A stretch of DNA of 64,000 nucleotides from assembly GCA_963738575.1 (NCBI GenBank), contig CAVTWY010000002.1:1178001-1242000 (forward strand), given 5' to 3'. How positions within the stretch are numbered: the first letter of the stretch is position 1; every line of letters begins with the position of its first letter. Under the pieces are notes generated by a model. That model did no database searches and had not been told where the DNA came from. It was given only the letters and a program-made list of their open reading frames with translations. The stretch comes from CAVTWY01 sp963738575 (GTDB lineage Bacteria > Pseudomonadota > Gammaproteobacteria > Burkholderiales > Burkholderiaceae_C). Made by a program: the position numbers and the translations under genes. Of the stretch, positions 1 through 7,080 are shown in pieces.

Positions 1-17
1 GCAGCGTAATCACTCAT
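1..17 (-). CDS. 5' end of a gene running off the window
   Basis: Reading the minus strand, an ATG at 17-15 opens the peptide MSDYA and continues past the window edge. An AAGGA Shine-Dalgarno sequence lies at 31-27, nine bases before the ATG, which is good spacing. Only five codons are visible, so no function can be assigned. The neighbour upstream on the same strand is the ComEA-like gene, separated by a terminator hairpin, so this gene probably has its own promoter in 32-180. The call rests only on the ribosome binding site and start codon. Confidence 0.4.
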
Positions 18-178
18 GGGAGCTTTTCCTTGTTTGTCTTTCGACGCGATGATGATGAAGTTGATGCAAATGCTTCGCGTGGGTGGAAGTCCCGGCTTGG
101 GGCAAAGCGCCACACGGCACACAAGCATACGCCACAAAAAAGCACCGATTCAGCCCCGGCGTAGAAATCGCTCCCCTG

Positions 179-217
179 AAACAAAACGACACCGTTGACA
201 GAAGCCAACGGTGTCGT
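179..217 (-). terminator. Rho-independent terminator after the ComEA-like gene
   Basis: A perfect 12-bp stem (186-197 with 206-217) closes an 8-base loop. On the minus strand it is followed by TTTTGTTT. It lies 50 bases downstream of the ComEA-like stop codon. A second hairpin without a T-run (233-240 with 248-255) lies between the gene and this terminator. The rest of 18-178 holds no gene I can support and probably contains the promoter of the partial gene at the window edge. Confidence 0.75.
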
Positions 218-267
218 CGCGGGTTTGTCCACCCAGGGCAACCGAAGTGCCCTGGTTTGGGTCCGAA

Positions 268-891
268 TTACTTCTTGGGATCAGGCTTCTTGTCGTCAGC
301 AGCGGCTGCTTTGGCGTCCTTTGCAGCAGGCTTGGCATCCTTGGCAACGGGCTTGACGTCTTTGGCGTCGGCCTTGTCTTTGGCCATCGGCTTGGCATCT
401 TTGGCAGGTGCTTCAGCTTTTTTGCCATCTTTGGCCATGGCTGGCTCTGCTTTCGTAGCCATTTTCTTTTCTGCCATGGGTGCTGCTGGCGCTGCCACAG
501 CTGCCTTGGCGGGCGCTGCAGCCGTGGCTGCGGTGGCACCGGCGGCGACGGCCGCAGCAGGCTTGGCGTCAGCTTTGGCGGCTGGCTTGGCATCGGCAGC
601 TTTGGCAGCCGGCGCTGCAACGCCTTTGAATGCGGCACCACCCACCGTCACGCCTTCAGCCGACAGTTTGGCTGCGTTGCCCTCGCCCACGCCTTTGACG
701 CGATCAATGAAGTCATTCCAGTCCTTGAAAGGCGCCTTTTTGCGCTCATCAAGAATTTTGGTCGAAATGGCAGGGCCGACGCCTTTGACACCCTCAAGCT
801 CAGCTTGGCTGGCTTTGTTGACGTCAACGGCTGCAAATGCGGTCACGCTTGCAACCAACATGGCCAACGCGGCCAACAGAGACTTGAACAT
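268..891 (-). CDS. ComEA-like helix-hairpin-helix protein with Ala/Lys-rich tail
   Basis: This 207-residue protein begins with a signal peptide (about residues 1-20, ending TAFAA). A single helix-hairpin-helix DNA-binding domain follows at about residues 21-75, with the motif VNKASQAELEGVKGVGPA and a second hairpin RVKGVGEGNA. This is the ComEA core, which binds incoming DNA in the periplasm during natural transformation. The remaining 130 residues are low-complexity Ala, Lys, Pro and Asp with AKDAKP-like repeats, resembling the C-terminal tail of histone H1-like proteins. Typical single-domain ComEA homologues have about 90-110 residues, so the tail roughly doubles the length. An AGGAG site lies 7 bases before the ATG. 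The DNA-uptake role is inferred from the family; the tail may bind DNA or the cell wall. Confidence 0.85.
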   Translation of the reverse strand: MFKSLLAALAMLVASVTAFAAVDVNKASQAELEGVKGVGPAISTKILDERKKAPFKDWNDFIDRVKGVGEGNAAKLSAEGVTVGGAAFKGVAAPAAKAADAKPAAKADAKPAAAVAAGATAATAAAPAKAAVAAPAAPMAEKKMATKAEPAMAKDGKKAEAPAKDAKPMAKDKADAKDVKPVAKDAKPAAKDAKAAAADDKKPDPKK

Positions 892-982
892 GGGCTACTC
901 CTAAGAGGACAGGGGGGTAAAGAGACGCGCCCAAAACAAGCGCGCCCGGACTATAACGACCAAAGGGGCAGTTGGTTGACGC

Positions 983-1888
983 CTACCCGCGCCGGAGCCT
1001 TTGAATGACGGTGACAGCGCCAAGCAGCAACGCGCCCGCCACCAGCCCTACCGCCCCATTGGCGCCCATTTCTCCCAACGTGGATGCCCACCCTGAAACG
1101 CCCTTCAAGGCAGCCTCCAAGGCGTGTTGAACGGGCGGGAATCCGTGCACCAAGATGCCTCCGCCCACCAAGAACATGGCCGCCGTGCCCGCGATGCTCA
1201 GCCCCTTCATCATCCACGGGGCACCCCAAAGAATGGCACGGCCCACCGTTTGGGCCGCCGAACTCGCACGGCGACTCAAGTGCAAACCAAGATCGTCCAG
1301 CTTGACAATGCCCGCCACCAAACCGTAAACCCCCACGGTCATCAGGATGCCCATGCTGACCAGCACCGCCACCTGCGTCATGAACGGTTTGGCGGCCACC
1401 GTGCCCAGCACGATGGCAACGATCTCGGCCGACAAAATGAAGTCGGTTCGGATCGCGCCTTTGATCTTGTCTTTTTCAAGTGCCACCATGTCGACGGCAG
1501 GATCAATCAGGGCTTGCGTCAAGGCCGCGTGGTGGGCTTCGTCCTCGGCCTTGTGCAAAAACTTGTGCGCCAGTTTTTCGAAGCCTTCGTAACAAAGAAA
1601 GGCGCCGCCAATCATCAACAGTGGCGTCACCGCCCAGGGCGCAAAGGCGCTGATCAAAAGCGCCGCAGGCACCAGGATGGCCTTGTTGATGAACGAGCCC
1701 TTGGCAACGGCCCAAACCACCGGCAATTCGCGGTCGGCTTGCACCCCTGACACCTGCTGGGCGTTGAGTGCCAAATCGTCGCCCAACACCCCGGCTGTCT
1801 TCTTGGTTGCGACCTTGGTCAATACGGCCACATCGTCCAAGATCGTGGCGATGTCGTCTATCAGGGCTAAGAGGCTGCTGGCTGCCAC
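983..1888 (-). CDS. DUF808 (YedI-type) inner membrane protein
   Basis: The 301-residue protein matches the DUF808/YedI family along its full length. It has the hallmark N-terminus LLALIDDIATILDDVA, then TKVATKKTAGVLGDD, and several hydrophobic segments (about residues 70-105, 150-200, 235-290) that predict a polytopic inner membrane protein. The segment FLCYEGFEKLAHKF is also typical. The biochemical role of this family is not established. The start codon is GTG at 1888. It is followed at 95 bases by the ComEA-like gene on the same strand, which has its own leader region, so a shared operon is not certain. Confidence 0.9.
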   Translation of the reverse strand: MAASSLLALIDDIATILDDVAVLTKVATKKTAGVLGDDLALNAQQVSGVQADRELPVVWAVAKGSFINKAILVPAALLISAFAPWAVTPLLMIGGAFLCYEGFEKLAHKFLHKAEDEAHHAALTQALIDPAVDMVALEKDKIKGAIRTDFILSAEIVAIVLGTVAAKPFMTQVAVLVSMGILMTVGVYGLVAGIVKLDDLGLHLSRRASSAAQTVGRAILWGAPWMMKGLSIAGTAAMFLVGGGILVHGFPPVQHALEAALKGVSGWASTLGEMGANGAVGLVAGALLLGAVTVIQRLRRG

Positions 1889-2094
1889 GGTGCGTGCTTG
1901 TGCGTAGTTGCGTGGCCAGAAGCTTAGCGCAGGTGTCGCATCGCGTCGTCAAAGTGAGAACGATTGCCCACATTTGATGCCCTTGCGGGCCACACCCCCA
2001 ATCAACGGCTTGTCCGGGTGGGCGGCTGCCCCTAGCCTAACGGCTTGAACTGAACCCATGCCTTGCTCGAAGGCGATTTCTTCACCCCAAACCC

Positions 2095-2772
2095 ATGCTG
2101 GCCATTGCTACCACCATCGCCATCTCACTGTTTGCTGTCGCAATGATCTTGTTGAAACTTGAGCGTCGCCGCAAGCCTGCAGCTGCCGCTATCAACCCAT
2201 TGGACGGTGTCGACACGCTAGCTGCCTGGCCTCCGCAGACCGTGCGGGTTCTGACCTTGGGTGAACGCCAAGCCTACGACATCGTGCGGCGTGCCATGCC
2301 CAAGCATTTGGTACTTGGGCAGGTGCCCCTGTCGCGCTTCATCAGCGTGCCCACCAAACACTCGTACACCGATTGGTTGCAGCGCGTGGGCCGACAGAGT
2401 GTGGACTTGTTGATCACCGACACCAGCTCGCGCCCCGTCGCAGCCATCGAGGTGCGCGGCACGGGCGAATCCGCCCGCAGCATCAAGCGCCATGAAGGCC
2501 TAACCCGTGTGCTGCAAGCTGCGGGCATTCCGGTACACGTTTGGCGCGAAGGTGCTCTGCCTTCGCCGGCACAAGCCTACAAACAATTGCGCGGCGACGA
2601 TGCGGCACAAGCCGTCGAAAGCGAGATGGATGACACCGGTCGGCACGCCATCCCTGTGGCCGATGTGGCCGAACTGCTGGCCGAAGGCGACAACCGCGAT
2701 TACAGCCACGACCCCGTGGCTTCAAGCTTCTTCGACGATCTTGAGGTGGTCAAGCCCGGCGCCAGAGCTTGA
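2095..2772 (+). CDS. DUF2726 domain protein, membrane anchored
   Basis: The 225-residue protein has one N-terminal transmembrane helix (about residues 2-22) followed by a basic ERRRK stop-transfer. A DUF2726 domain occupies about residues 48-165. DUF2726 folds are thought to be restriction-endonuclease-like; here the conserved core VDLLITDTSSRPVAAIEVRG carries acidic and basic residues at the expected place, followed by KRHEGLTRVLQAAGIPVHVW. The C-terminal 55 residues are acidic and probably disordered. It is transcribed divergently from the DUF808 gene. Its substrate and function are unknown, and nuclease activity is only inferred from the fold. Confidence 0.85.
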   Translation: MLAIATTIAISLFAVAMILLKLERRRKPAAAAINPLDGVDTLAAWPPQTVRVLTLGERQAYDIVRRAMPKHLVLGQVPLSRFISVPTKHSYTDWLQRVGRQSVDLLITDTSSRPVAAIEVRGTGESARSIKRHEGLTRVLQAAGIPVHVWREGALPSPAQAYKQLRGDDAAQAVESEMDDTGRHAIPVADVAELLAEGDNRDYSHDPVASSFFDDLEVVKPGARA

Positions 2773-2789
2773 CAGCGCAGTGCGCGACG

Positions 2790-3806
2790 CTACGCTGATG
2801 CGCACTTCAGCACCGTTTCAACCGTGCGCGTGGTGACATCGGTGCCAAAGGCACGTTGAATGAGGCCCATGAAGATGGGGCCTTGATCAGTCGGCACGTA
2901 AGCACTAAAAACCTCGCGGCCCAATGCCAAAAACACAGAGGCTTGGTTTTCGGCCAACGGGAGGACGACCTTGGGGCTCCGCGCCTCACGCATGAAGCTG
3001 ATGACACGCTTGGCGTCATGAGGGATACCCGCTGCGGTGAACGGGTCCGACGCCAGGAGGCGTTGAAGGTAAGCCGATGATCGGACGATGGTGTAGAAGG
3101 AACGGCCCAGTGTTTGTTTCATTGCCTTTTCAGCCAGGCGCTCGATGTCAGACTCCGTTTGTATCGACGTGTCGAACGCGACATTCCCCGAGCCAAGGAT
3201 GGTCTTGACGTTGGTGAACCGCGCCGACTCAAACGCGGCCCTCAACGCGGGCATTTTTGCGTTGGTGGGCATGACGCCTTTGAGAAATGCGACAACGCGC
3301 CGCGTTGAGCCGTGATCATTCATTCTCTGCTCCCGTTCGTGTGCTGCGACCACGGCCTCCCGAATTCTCATTGCCCGAGTCTCTGGTTTGGCGGCGGCGT
3401 CGATCCGACGAATGATGAAATTTTGTTTGCCTGGCGCAAGCGCATTGAACGCGACTGTCGCACCTTCAGCCATCAGCGCGCTAGCCAAAGCGTCGGGGAT
3501 CACCACGTTTGCACGATCAAGCACGGTGACTTGCAATCGAATGCGATCACCAGTCTTGGTGTTGGTCTCGCGACGAACCTTAGCCTTGATGCGAATGCAG
3601 TGTCGTCCACCCCCCACCGGAAAGAGACTCACCTGAAACGGCTTTGAGTCATTCACCTTTGCCATCACCAACACGGGGCCCTTGGTGCCGACCGCCTCGG
3701 TGATGTCGGCAGGCACGGTCACAGCGCAATAGTCCATGCCTTCCGCCCAGTCTTCAAGGACTGCTTGGAACGCAAGTTTCAGTCCTGTGATTGGAGCTTT
3801 TGTCAC
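2790..3806 (-). CDS. DUF1905/YdeI-like protein fused to DUF1697
   Basis: The 338-residue protein joins two normally separate families. Residues about 8-95 are a DUF1905 beta-barrel-like domain. Residues about 100-160 are the YdeI/OmpD-associated helical segment (IPDALASALMAEG, then KPETRAMRIREAVVAAHERE). An internal Met at about residue 164 begins a complete DUF1697 domain (RRVVAFLKGVMPTNAKMPAL, SGNVAF). No stop or frameshift separates them. Start is GTG at 3806, sharing GTGA with the stop of the upstream VOC gene, so translation was probably coupled to it. The IS insertion in that VOC gene is likely to be polar on this gene. Neither domain has a firmly known function. Confidence 0.8.
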   Translation of the reverse strand: MTKAPITGLKLAFQAVLEDWAEGMDYCAVTVPADITEAVGTKGPVLVMAKVNDSKPFQVSLFPVGGGRHCIRIKAKVRRETNTKTGDRIRLQVTVLDRANVVIPDALASALMAEGATVAFNALAPGKQNFIIRRIDAAAKPETRAMRIREAVVAAHEREQRMNDHGSTRRVVAFLKGVMPTNAKMPALRAAFESARFTNVKTILGSGNVAFDTSIQTESDIERLAEKAMKQTLGRSFYTIVRSSAYLQRLLASDPFTAAGIPHDAKRVISFMREARSPKVVLPLAENQASVFLALGREVFSAYVPTDQGPIFMGLIQRAFGTDVTTRTVETVLKCASA

Positions 3807-4153
3807 GTGGCCCTTGAATCACTTGGGTCACCCGCAAAGGCCTCTTTGGGTTGCAGCAAATCCCACAGATTCCCATGCACGTCTTGGAAAACTGCAACCG
3901 TCCCATAAACCTCTGACTTGGGGGCCCGCACGAAGATCACGCCCTTTTCCTTGAAGGCGTTGAAGTCTCTCCAAAAGTTGTCCGTGTACAAAAACAGGAA
4001 GACCCTTCCCCCGGTTTGGTTACCCACCCGAGAAGCCTGCAAATCGTTGACAGCACGGGCCAACAGGATGCGCGATTCGCGCGCACCCGGTGGAGACACA
4101 ACAACCCAGCGCTTACCCTGCACAGGCAGATAGGTGTCTTCGACCAGTGTAAA

Positions 4154-4158
4154 ACCTA
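4154..4158. repeat. Target-site duplication, left copy
   Basis: The five bases ACCTA at 4154-4158 are repeated at 5563-5567 immediately outside the two ends of the IS. They represent the duplicated target created on insertion. A 5-bp duplication is the usual product of IS2-group transposition. Confidence 0.9.
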
Positions 4159-4193
4159 TGATCTAGCCCCCTGATTCCCAGGACAAGTTCTAT
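4159..4193 (+). repeat. Left terminal inverted repeat of the IS
   Basis: It begins TGATCTAGCCCCC. It pairs with the right end, which read on the other strand begins TGATCTTGCCCCC. The shared blocks continue as TCC-CAGGACA and a terminal CTAT, with a one-base length difference. Both ends resemble the IS2 group pattern. Confidence 0.85.
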
Positions 4194-4222
4194 CGCTTAT
4201 CTTTGCAGATAGGAGAAGAACT

Positions 4223-4627
4223 GTGAACACGACTAGAGCTACGGACACGGGTACGAACAAGGTTGAAGTGGTTGTGACAGACCAGCGCCGAAGGCGCTGG
4301 TCTGTCACCGAGAAAGCTTCCCTGGTGGCGCGCACGTACGAGCCCGGCATGAGCGTGTCGCTCGTCGCACGGGAGACCGGAGTGGCGGCAAGCCTGCTCT
4401 TTGCTTGGCGCAAGCTGGAGCGCCAAGGCGCGTTGGTGGCCGTGGGTGCGGGGGAGTCGGTGGTGCCGGCGTCGCAGCTGGCGGCGGCGCGCGACGAGAT
4501 CAAGAAGCTGCAGCGGGTGCTGGGCAAGGTGACGCTGCAAAACGAGATCCTGAAGGAAGCGGTGGAGATCTCCGTCGAAAAAAAGTGGATTGCGCGCTCA
4601 CCCTTGTGGCCCAAGGACGAGGCATGA
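4223..4627 (+). CDS. IS2-group OrfA, transposase DNA-binding subunit
   Basis: The 134-residue OrfA has a basic arm followed by a helix-turn-helix domain at about residues 20-70 (RRRRWSVTEKASLVARTYEP, then SVSLVARETGVAASLLFAWR). A leucine-zipper-like coiled coil follows at about residues 90-118 (ARDEIKKLQRVLGKVTLQNE). It binds the IS ends and acts as a repressor in related elements. The start is GTG at 4223; an AGGAG lies at 4211-4215, 7 bases upstream. Its last codons overlap orfB by four bases (ATGA at 4624-4627), and the slippery run at 4579-4585 allows a fused OrfAB. Confidence 0.9.
   Translation: MNTTRATDTGTNKVEVVVTDQRRRRWSVTEKASLVARTYEPGMSVSLVARETGVAASLLFAWRKLERQGALVAVGAGESVVPASQLAAARDEIKKLQRVLGKVTLQNEILKEAVEISVEKKWIARSPLWPKDEA
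4579..4585 (+). promoter_or_regulatory. Programmed -1 ribosomal frameshift site (A AAA AAG)
   Basis: The heptamer AAAAAAG is in the correct phase in orfA (A of GAA, then AAA, then AAG). A -1 slip moves ribosomes into the orfB frame 40 bases before the orfA stop, giving the OrfAB transposase. The sequence class and position match the slippery site known for IS2 and many IS3 relatives. Actual frameshifting was not tested. Confidence 0.8.
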
Positions 4628-5532
4628 GCGCGGTGTGTGCCGCGCTGAGCGTGGCGCGCTCCAATGTGCAAACGATGGTGCTGCGCGATGCGACGTGGCA
4701 CGATCGTCGCCGTGGGCGCACGCCGCTGGGCGATGCGATCTTGATTGCCGAGATCCGTGAGCAGGTGCTCGAGCTGCCAACCTACGGGTACCGGCGCGCC
4801 TGCGCGCTGGTCAACCGGCAGCGCAAGGGCCACGGCACACCTCGTGTGAATCCCAAACGGGCCTACCGCGTGATGGCGCAGCACCAGATGCTGCTGCCCA
4901 AAGCGCCCAAGCGCCGCGACAGCCGTCGTCACGAGGGCACGGTGGCGGTGCTACGCAGCAATACGCGGTGGTGCTCCGACGGCTTCGAGATTGGCTGCGA
5001 TGACGGCGCCACCGTCACCAGCACGTTCACCAACGACTGCGCGGACCGTGAGAACATCACCTGGCGGGCCTGGGAGGGCAAGGGCTTGCCCGGTGAGCAG
5101 GTGCGAGAGATGATGATCGAGGCCGTGGAGAAGCGCTTTGGATCAACAGAGTCCATTCCCAAGGGCTGCGTGCTTGAATACCTGAGTGACAACGGCAGCG
5201 CCTACATCGCCAACGAGACGCGGCGCATCGCCAGGCAACTGGGGCTGACGCCGATCAACACGCCGGTGCGCAGTCCGCAGAGCAACGGCATGGCTGAGAG
5301 CTTCGTGAACACGTTCAAGCGTGACTATGTGTCGCGCATGGACACGCGGGACGCCAAAACGGTGTTGGCCCAGCTAAGCGCAGCGTTCGAACATTACAAC
5401 GAGGTGCATCCGCATTCAGCATTGAAGATGATGTCGCCGCGGGAGTTCAGGCAGCATCAGCACCAAACCCTTGTCGAGCAAAACCAGCGCCTTGCTCGAC
5501 TCGACAATCAACAGGCGCTACATTGCGTATAG
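4624..5532 (+). CDS. IS2-group OrfB, DDE integrase-type transposase
   Basis: OrfB has 302 residues counted from the ATG at 4624. The functional enzyme is made as OrfAB by frameshift. An HTH_21 region (ELPTYGYRRACALVNRQ) is followed by the rve integrase core. Visible catalytic acids are the Asp of RWCSDGFE, the Asp of EYLSDNGSAY, and the Glu 35 residues further on in SNGMAESFVNTFKRDY, in the DD(35)E arrangement of IS3 elements. The C-terminus carries YNEVHPHSALKMMSPREF. No disruption is seen. The stop is 30 bases from the right end of the element. Confidence 0.93.
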   Translation: MSAVCAALSVARSNVQTMVLRDATWHDRRRGRTPLGDAILIAEIREQVLELPTYGYRRACALVNRQRKGHGTPRVNPKRAYRVMAQHQMLLPKAPKRRDSRRHEGTVAVLRSNTRWCSDGFEIGCDDGATVTSTFTNDCADRENITWRAWEGKGLPGEQVREMMIEAVEKRFGSTESIPKGCVLEYLSDNGSAYIANETRRIARQLGLTPINTPVRSPQSNGMAESFVNTFKRDYVSRMDTRDAKTVLAQLSAAFEHYNEVHPHSALKMMSPREFRQHQHQTLVEQNQRLARLDNQQALHCV

Positions 5533-5562
5533 GGCCTGTCCTGGATTGCGGGGGCAAGATCA
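5529..5562 (-). repeat. Right terminal inverted repeat of the IS
   Basis: Read on the minus strand it starts TGATCTTGCCCCCGCAATCC and pairs with the left end with a few mismatches and one indel. It supplies the in-frame TGA that terminates the 5' fragment of the interrupted VOC gene directly after codon 27. Confidence 0.85.
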
Positions 5563-5758
5563 ACCTAGCTTGTCGATATAGAACGCAATCGCTTCGTCGT
5601 AGTCGCGAACAACGACTGATACAAGGCCGAGATGTTGCCGCATTCGGCGATTCTATGAACAGTGCGCATGCATTCAAGAAGTGGTGATGAAGACGATGGG
5701 CGAAGGCCGCATGGCGTCGATCGAACACGGAAGCTGAGTCGGCAGAGGCCAAACCGGG

Positions 5759-6463
5759 CTAGATGCCAGTAGCGATGCGACGTAGAAAGGCGGCGACGGC
5801 GTGCGCCGCCTCACCTGGCCTGGCCTGCAGCAGTCCATGGGGGGCCTCAATTTCGACGACCTGCGCCAAGGGAGAGAGGCAAATAACTGCTGCCGACGCA
5901 GTCGGCGGGACCAAGCGGTCGCGCGACGCTCGCAGGTACAACAAGGGCACCCGAACCGACGCCATCTTGGCGGAAGCATCGACCGACAGCACTTCACTCG
6001 CAAGCTTGCGAAGAACAGCCGGAGATACCCGCGATAGCGACTGGGTTAGTTCCGCTCGCAGCGCGGCCGTGGAAAACCGACCAAACAGAATGTGGGCACT
6101 CGCGGCCACCGGCATCGCACCAAAAGGAAGTCCGCTCAACAGCGGACCCCATGCCGAAAGTGCCGGACGCGGATTGCGAGCAAAGCTACAACAAAGAATC
6201 AGTCCCTTGAGCTGTGAAGGGGCAGATGAGGCAAGGGAGATCGCAATGGGGCCCGAGAACGACTCACCAAGGATGACGTAGGGGCCCTCCTTCGGAAGCG
6301 CTTTGCGAGCGATGGCTTCCAGTTCCAGGTAACCAAGTGGCGTTGACGAGGGATATGCAACGACCTTGATCTGGAACTCGCCCGCAAGTGCAGCGATGAA
6401 CGGATTAAACAGCAGGCCCGTGCCGTCCATGCCAGGGAGAAGGACCAGCGTCAGCCTTGCCAT
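5759..6463 (-). CDS. Alpha/beta hydrolase
   Basis: The 234-residue protein has the alpha/beta-hydrolase fold. The N-terminus LTLVLLPGMDGTG supplies the first strand and oxyanion region. The nucleophile elbow is GESFSG (Ser about residue 70), the acid is probably the Asp of RASRDRLVP, and the histidine is in EAPHGLLQARP. There is no signal peptide, so it is cytoplasmic. Its length is on the short side for the family but the triad is complete. It lies on the same strand as the SLOG gene upstream (46 bases). The substrate is not predictable. Confidence 0.88.
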   Translation of the reverse strand: MARLTLVLLPGMDGTGLLFNPFIAALAGEFQIKVVAYPSSTPLGYLELEAIARKALPKEGPYVILGESFSGPIAISLASSAPSQLKGLILCCSFARNPRPALSAWGPLLSGLPFGAMPVAASAHILFGRFSTAALRAELTQSLSRVSPAVLRKLASEVLSVDASAKMASVRVPLLYLRASRDRLVPPTASAAVICLSPLAQVVEIEAPHGLLQARPGEAAHAVAAFLRRIATGI

Positions 6464-6509
6464 CGATCTTTTCCCTCAACTGACGCTGCGCGGAATGAAG
6501 GGCCACACG

Positions 6510-7022
6510 CTAGGTCAAACCAAGACTACGCAAGTTGTGCTCAAGCTCTTGGACCGAGCCCCACGGCAGAATTTTTGAATTCTCTCGCTCGTCGGGCGGG
6601 TTGGCTTGCAATTCGTCTGACCAACCCCCGCAACCCACCAGTGGCAGCAACGGTCGCTTGTGCAGCCAAGCCAAGTGGACTTCAGATTTTGTACCCGCTC
6701 GGCCCCCGACAACGATGCATGCGTCGCCGGCCAAAGCCATCAGCAAATTACGGGCGTCGCCCATCCCACAGGGAATGACCACGGTAGCGGGCCAGTCCGG
6801 TGGTGGCATTTGGTCGGGGGGAACAATGCTCAACACAAGGCCGTTGGCGTGAAGGGCCCGTTCAGCAGCGATGCGGGTTGCGGGGCTACCGCAACCACTG
6901 ACAACCGTGATGCCAAGCTTGGCAAGTGCCTCGCCGGCTTGACCTGCCAATTCGTAGGCCTTCGACCCGGGCTCGGCACTGCCGAGGACGCAGACTTGAG
7001 GTTTGCGATGCGAGGGTGTCAT
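6510..7022 (-). CDS. SLOG/LOG-type Rossmann nucleotide-binding protein
   Basis: From the chosen Met the protein has 170 residues and begins MTPSHRKPQVCVLGSAEPGS, the usual opening of the TIGR00725/SLOG-like family. Further motifs are VVSGCGSPATRIAAERAL, the phosphate-binding IVVGGRAGTKSEVHLAWL, and KRPLLPLVGCGGWSDEL. The GG-RAGT-SE pattern corresponds to the GGxGT-E motif of lysine-decarboxylase-like proteins that bind or hydrolyse nucleotides. In-frame starts also exist at 7040 and 7118; the last would overlap the next gene by 38 bases, so I prefer a later start, but no clear ribosome binding site decides it. Function is unknown beyond nucleotide binding. Confidence 0.75.
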   Translation of the reverse strand: MTPSHRKPQVCVLGSAEPGSKAYELAGQAGEALAKLGITVVSGCGSPATRIAAERALHANGLVLSIVPPDQMPPPDWPATVVIPCGMGDARNLLMALAGDACIVVGGRAGTKSEVHLAWLHKRPLLPLVGCGGWSDELQANPPDERENSKILPWGSVQELEHNLRSLGLT

Positions 7023-7080
7023 GATTTTTGATGATGTCATTTGGCAGGCAATAGTGCAATGTAAAGGGCCTACCATCTGC

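Larger units (their letters stand above)
4159..5562 (+). mobile_element. Complete IS3-family element, IS2 group (1404 bp)
   Basis: The element has imperfect terminal inverted repeats (4159-4193 and 5529-5562, both starting TGATCT-GCCCCC), a 5-bp ACCTA target duplication, and overlapping orfA and orfB in different frames. Both ORFs are full length, a canonical A-rich slippery sequence links them, and all catalytic motifs are present, so the copy looks recently inserted and potentially active. OrfB aligns by eye with the IS2 transposase InsD, for example RWCSDGFE, RSPQSNGMAESFV and FEHYNEVHPHSAL. The size is close to the 1.3 kb of IS2. Confidence 0.93.
3803..5643 (-). pseudogene. VOC-family gene split by the IS2-like element
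   Basis: The gene is in two pieces. The 5' piece (5643-5563, minus) encodes 27 residues, starting MRQHLGLVSVVVRDYDEAIA and ending FYIDKLG. The 3' piece (4153-3803) continues FTLVEDTYLPVQGKRW through the metal-binding and glyoxalase fold to DPSDSRAT. Removing bases 4159-5562 and one copy of the 5-bp duplication restores one uninterrupted frame of 143 codons, the usual length for a VOC (glyoxalase/bleomycin resistance/dioxygenase) protein. The insertion lies exactly between codons 27 and 28. A GTG at 4123 could start an N-truncated 106-residue product, but it would lack the first beta strand of the fold. I consider the gene inactivated. Confidence 0.9.

Noticed and set aside
83..904. A 273-codon open frame on the plus strand opposite the ComEA-like gene
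   Set aside because: It is the mirror of the Ala/Lys-rich repeat tail; low complexity opposite a convincing gene with a signal peptide and a known domain.
5644..7080. Search for attC sites around the alpha/beta hydrolase and SLOG genes
   Set aside because: The genes resemble cassette cargo, but the spacers show no paired RYYYAAC and GTTRRRY boxes, so the cassette cluster is not extended to this stretch.
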